Shown: in pieces, positions 3,970 to 6,899 of the stretch | Layout: the number at the start of each line of letters is the position of its first letter | Position numbering within the stretch: the stretch's first letter is position 1 | Assembly (NCBI GenBank): GCA_949297205.1 | Contig: CASFSH010000042.1 | Span: 1 to 6,899, forward strand | DNA length: 6,899 bases | Direction: 5' to 3' | Source: an uncultured Bacillota bacterium | GTDB taxonomy: Bacteria; Bacillota; Clostridia; UBA1381 | Program-made: the position numbers and the translations under genes | The notes under the pieces: model-generated | Databases searched by the model: none | What the model was told of the DNA's origin: nothing | What the model saw: the letters and a program-made list of their open reading frames with translations, nothing else

Positions 3970-6899
3970 TTGCAAATAACGGATGATATGATAAAAGAGA
4001 TTTGTTCGCCAACTATGTATAAGCGTGGCATAGAATATTTTAAAGACGGAAGAGTGCATATCAAATCAAGAGAAGAGTCGGCAATTACAGCGTTTGTGGA
4101 TGATGAAGAAATTTACAACATCAGGATAAATTTTGAGGACGGAAAAATTCATGATTGTATGTGTACATGCCCATATTTTCAAACTATGGGTACAAATTGC
4201 AAACATATTATTGCTGTTTTGAAAAAAAGACAGACAGAACTTGATGAAGGAGCAAGCTATAAAGACGAAAATGACAAGGTTGCCCAATCTCTTTGTATGG
4301 AATATGCAAACAGTCTTTTTGAAAAGAAAAGATTGAATCTTGCATATGAACTGAGTATCAGTACCGATCAGCAAAGAAAATGCTCTTTTTATATAGATAT
4401 ATTCTGTGGATTTACAGAGTTGAAACATGTAAGCGGCGTTGATGATTTCATTGACAGTTATGTTAACGGTACCGATTTCAAACTTTCAAAGCATACTGCA
4501 ATTAATTCATCGTCATATTCTCTTTCTGAAAATGATAAAAATATTATGGAAATATTATCCGAGGCATATCAAAACAAAAAAAATTCAGGTAATTATGTTA
4601 ACAGAGTATTCAGGTCAATTATTGCTCCGTCAACAGCAAAACGGCTTTTGCCGATGTTAATTGAAGCAGATTGCAATATTAACCTCAATGGGATGGCTTT
4701 ATCAGATCTTCAGACGGCACATGAGGATCCTGATATTGTAATTGATATAAATGCAACGGATGATGAAATAAGCCTGAATGTTTTTGAAAGCGGAACGGCA
4801 CTATTTACTGACGGTAGCTGGTTTTTATATGAAAATTGTTTGTACCACACATCACATGAATGGCGTTTCTGGTTTATGCCAATTTATAAATCATTAATGT
4901 CGGAATCAAGAACACAGATTGATTTTAAAGGAAATACAAAAATAGAATTTGCCACATATGTTTATCCCAAACTGAGAAATAAACATGGGGTAGTAACAAC
5001 AGGTATTGATTCAATGGTTATTAATGAAAAACCTCATTTTTCCGTATATATCAGTTATAAACGTTTCACATTGTACGCCGTAATAAAAGCTGTTTACGGC
5101 GCTGTAGATGTTCAGCCTATGAAAGAGATAAAAGACAGTAAAAAAATAGTCATTCGGGATATGCAGGCGGAAAGCAAAATTTTGTCTTTTTTTTCAAGAT
5201 TTACACAAGACGGAGAAACATACAGTACAAATGATAATAAAATAATATATGAATTTGTGACAGAAACTATAAATGACCTTAAAAATTATGCAGATGTTTA
5301 TACAGATAATAATTTTAACAGAATTTACAGGCATGAACCGGAGAATATTAAAGTAAATGTAAAATATGAAGAAAGTATGGATTTGCTGAGAGTGGATTTT
5401 GAAACAGAATTATCGGCGGAAGAAATGACAGGGATATTAAAAGCCGTAAGACTCAAAGAAACGTTTTATCGCTTCAAAGACGGAACCTATGTTACTCTTG
5501 ACAGCCCAAATGTTGAAAAATTTAAGCTTCTGGATAATTTTAATTTTACGGAAAAAGATATTAGGGAAGGCAGTAAAAATCTTTCAAAATATTATATGTT
5601 ATATATTGAGGCATTAAAGCAGGAGGGAAAAGTCGGTTCTGATAAGGCTTTTGATAATCTTTTGGAGAGCATAAAAAATATAAAAGTAAATATTCCTTCA
5701 TATCTTCAGAATGTGTTGAGAGGATATCAGAAAATAGGAGTGGACTGGCTTAAACAAATTTCAGAACTTGGATTCGGCGGAATACTTGCAGATGATATGG
5801 GATTAGGTAAAACACTTGAAGTGATTGCATTTGTAATGAGCGAAAAACCGGAAAAACCTGCATTGGTAGTTGCACCCAGTGCGTTGGTATATAACTGGCT
5901 AAATGAAATAAATAAGTTTGCACCGGATGCAAAATCAAAAATAATGGACGGTGTTAAAGAAGACAGAGTAAAAAATCTTGAGGATATACGTGGATATGAT
6001 TTTATTATTACCTCATATCCGTTATTGAGGAGAGACTTTGATCTTTATATGAAGCATGAATTTTCATTCATGTTTATTGATGAATCGCAGCATATTAAGA
6101 ATCCGGATACAATGAATGCAAAAGTTGTAAAAAAGGTAAAAGCAAACAGAAAATTTGCATTATCAGGTACTCCTATAGAAAATAGACTTTCGGAATTGTG
6201 GAGTGTATTTGACTTTACAATGAAAGGGTATTTGTCTACAAGAAAAGATTTTGCACAAAACTATGAGTATGCACAAAATTCTCCCGAACATGATGAAGCG
6301 CTTGAAGAATTGAGAAAAAAAGTAGGACCGTTTATTTTAAGACGAATGAAAGCAGACGTTCTGGAGGAACTGCCTGAAAAAATAGAAAATACAATATATT
6401 CGGATTTTTCACCTGAACAAAAGAAAATGTATGAAGCATATCTTGCATATGCACGTAAGGAAATAGATGGGTTGTTTGAACAAAATGATTCGAGAATAAA
6501 GATATTGACGATATTGCTGAGACTCAGACAAATCTGCTGTTATCCCGGATTATTTGATACATCATACGAAAAAGACAGCGGAAAGCTTATATTACTTGAT
6601 GAACTTGTGGATTCAGCAACATCTCAGGGACATAGAATATTAATTTTTTCACAATTTACGTCAATGCTTGAAGTGATTCGGAAACGATTGAAAAAAAACG
6701 GATATGATTGTTTTTATATTGATGGAAAAACCCCATCAAAAACACGAACAGAGCTTGCAAAAAGATTTAATGACGGTGAAATGGAAATTTTTCTTATATC
6801 TTTAAAAGCAGGAGGTACAGGACTTAATCTTATAGGTGCAGACACTGTAATACATTTTGATCCATGGTGGAATCCGGCAGTTATGGAACAGGCATCGGA
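3970..6899 (+). CDS. SWIM zinc-finger SNF2-family ATPase/helicase, 3'-truncated
   Basis: 976 codons plus two bases, open to the window edge with no stop in frame. SNF2-family proteins are ATP-driven double-stranded-DNA translocases; the bacterial SWIM-containing type is probably a nucleoid or transcription/repair-associated remodeller, but its substrate is not known. Domains in order: an N-terminal region beginning MQITDDMIKEICSPTMYKRG; a SWIM zinc finger C65-T-C67, nine residues, C77-K-H79; a long SNF2-associated region (about 130-560); then the ATPase core. ATPase motifs are Q-type RGYQ (584-587), Walker A LADDMGLGKT (606-615, K614), motif Ia APS (635-637), motif II DESQH (704-708), SGTP (732-735), FSQF (893-896) and motif V SLKAGGTGLNL (944-954). 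The sequence stops in HFDPWWNPAVMEQAS, immediately before the expected motif VI DRAHRIGQ, so about 90-130 residues are missing. Motif II is DESQH, where DEAQH or DEAQY is commoner. Start is TTG (see SD). It has its own promoter(s) and is not in an operon with the genes upstream. Confidence 0.93.
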   Translation, partial: MQITDDMIKEICSPTMYKRGIEYFKDGRVHIKSREESAITAFVDDEEIYNIRINFEDGKIHDCMCTCPYFQTMGTNCKHIIAVLKKRQTELDEGASYKDENDKVAQSLCMEYANSLFEKKRLNLAYELSISTDQQRKCSFYIDIFCGFTELKHVSGVDDFIDSYVNGTDFKLSKHTAINSSSYSLSENDKNIMEILSEAYQNKKNSGNYVNRVFRSIIAPSTAKRLLPMLIEADCNINLNGMALSDLQTAHEDPDIVIDINATDDEISLNVFESGTALFTDGSWFLYENCLYHTSHEWRFWFMPIYKSLMSESRTQIDFKGNTKIEFATYVYPKLRNKHGVVTTGIDSMVINEKPHFSVYISYKRFTLYAVIKAVYGAVDVQPMKEIKDSKKIVIRDMQAESKILSFFSRFTQDGETYSTNDNKIIYEFVTETINDLKNYADVYTDNNFNRIYRHEPENIKVNVKYEESMDLLRVDFETELSAEEMTGILKAVRLKETFYRFKDGTYVTLDSPNVEKFKLLDNFNFTEKDIREGSKNLSKYYMLYIEALKQEGKVGSDKAFDNLLESIKNIKVNIPSYLQNVLRGYQKIGVDWLKQISELGFGGILADDMGLGKTLEVIAFVMSEKPEKPALVVAPSALVYNWLNEINKFAPDAKSKIMDGVKEDRVKNLEDIRGYDFIITSYPLLRRDFDLYMKHEFSFMFIDESQHIKNPDTMNAKVVKKVKANRKFALSGTPIENRLSELWSVFDFTMKGYLSTRKDFAQNYEYAQNSPEHDEALEELRKKVGPFILRRMKADVLEELPEKIENTIYSDFSPEQKKMYEAYLAYARKEIDGLFEQNDSRIKILTILLRLRQICCYPGLFDTSYEKDSGKLILLDELVDSATSQGHRILIFSQFTSMLEVIRKRLKKNGYDCFYIDGKTPSKTRTELAKRFNDGEMEIFLISLKAGGTGLNLIGADTVIHFDPWWNPAVMEQAS

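Noticed and set aside
4066..4428. 120-codon ORF on the minus strand
   Set aside because: It lies wholly within the SWIM/N-terminal part of the helicase gene on the + strand, has low-complexity shadow composition and resembles no family.
3970..6899. SNF2 helicase as part of a phage-defence system such as DISARM
   Set aside because: No methyltransferase, DrmA/B, PLD-nuclease or other defence gene is visible; the SWIM + SNF2-associated architecture fits the common chromosomal Firmicutes protein.

Overview
The window is an AT-rich stretch of ordinary-looking chromosome, most likely from a member of the Clostridia (low-GC Firmicutes). Strong GGAGG-type ribosome binding sites, TTG starts, sigma-A-type promoters with 17-bp spacers, a stand-alone methionine synthase activation protein, and a TIGR04086 membrane protein next to yajC all point that way. 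The species cannot be named. All seven protein genes lie on the + strand. The first (metF) is cut by the left edge and the last (a SWIM/SNF2 helicase) by the right edge.

Layout. (1) Positions 1-1406: the 3' part of metF, overlapping by one base a gene for a B12-dependent methionine synthase activation protein. The pair is closed by a clear intrinsic terminator at 1414-1450. MetF supplies methyl-tetrahydrofolate and the second protein should reactivate cobalamin in MetH, but no metH follows. (2) Positions 1493-2727: a consensus promoter, then a LytTR-type DNA-binding regulator, 46 bases, then a four-helix membrane protein with a LiaF-type C-terminal domain. This looks like a compact regulator/membrane-partner pair. 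(3) Positions 2808-3680: a promoter, yajC (Sec translocase accessory subunit), then a hairpin plus T-run that contains the Shine-Dalgarno of the next gene, then the TIGR04086 four-helix membrane protein. (4) Positions 3681-3969: a 289-base gap with a near-consensus promoter, a roughly 200-nt leader, a second extended -10 element, and two overlapping, mutually exclusive inverted repeats. (5) Positions 3970-6899: a long gene for a SWIM zinc-finger SNF2-family ATPase, open to the end of the window with no stop in frame.

Nothing here looks like a mobile element, phage, CRISPR array or defence island, and I do not see a wholly new multi-gene system. The signals most worth checking are the bistable inverted repeat ahead of the helicase gene, the terminator that masks the RBS of the TIGR04086 gene, and the LytTR/LiaF-like pair.
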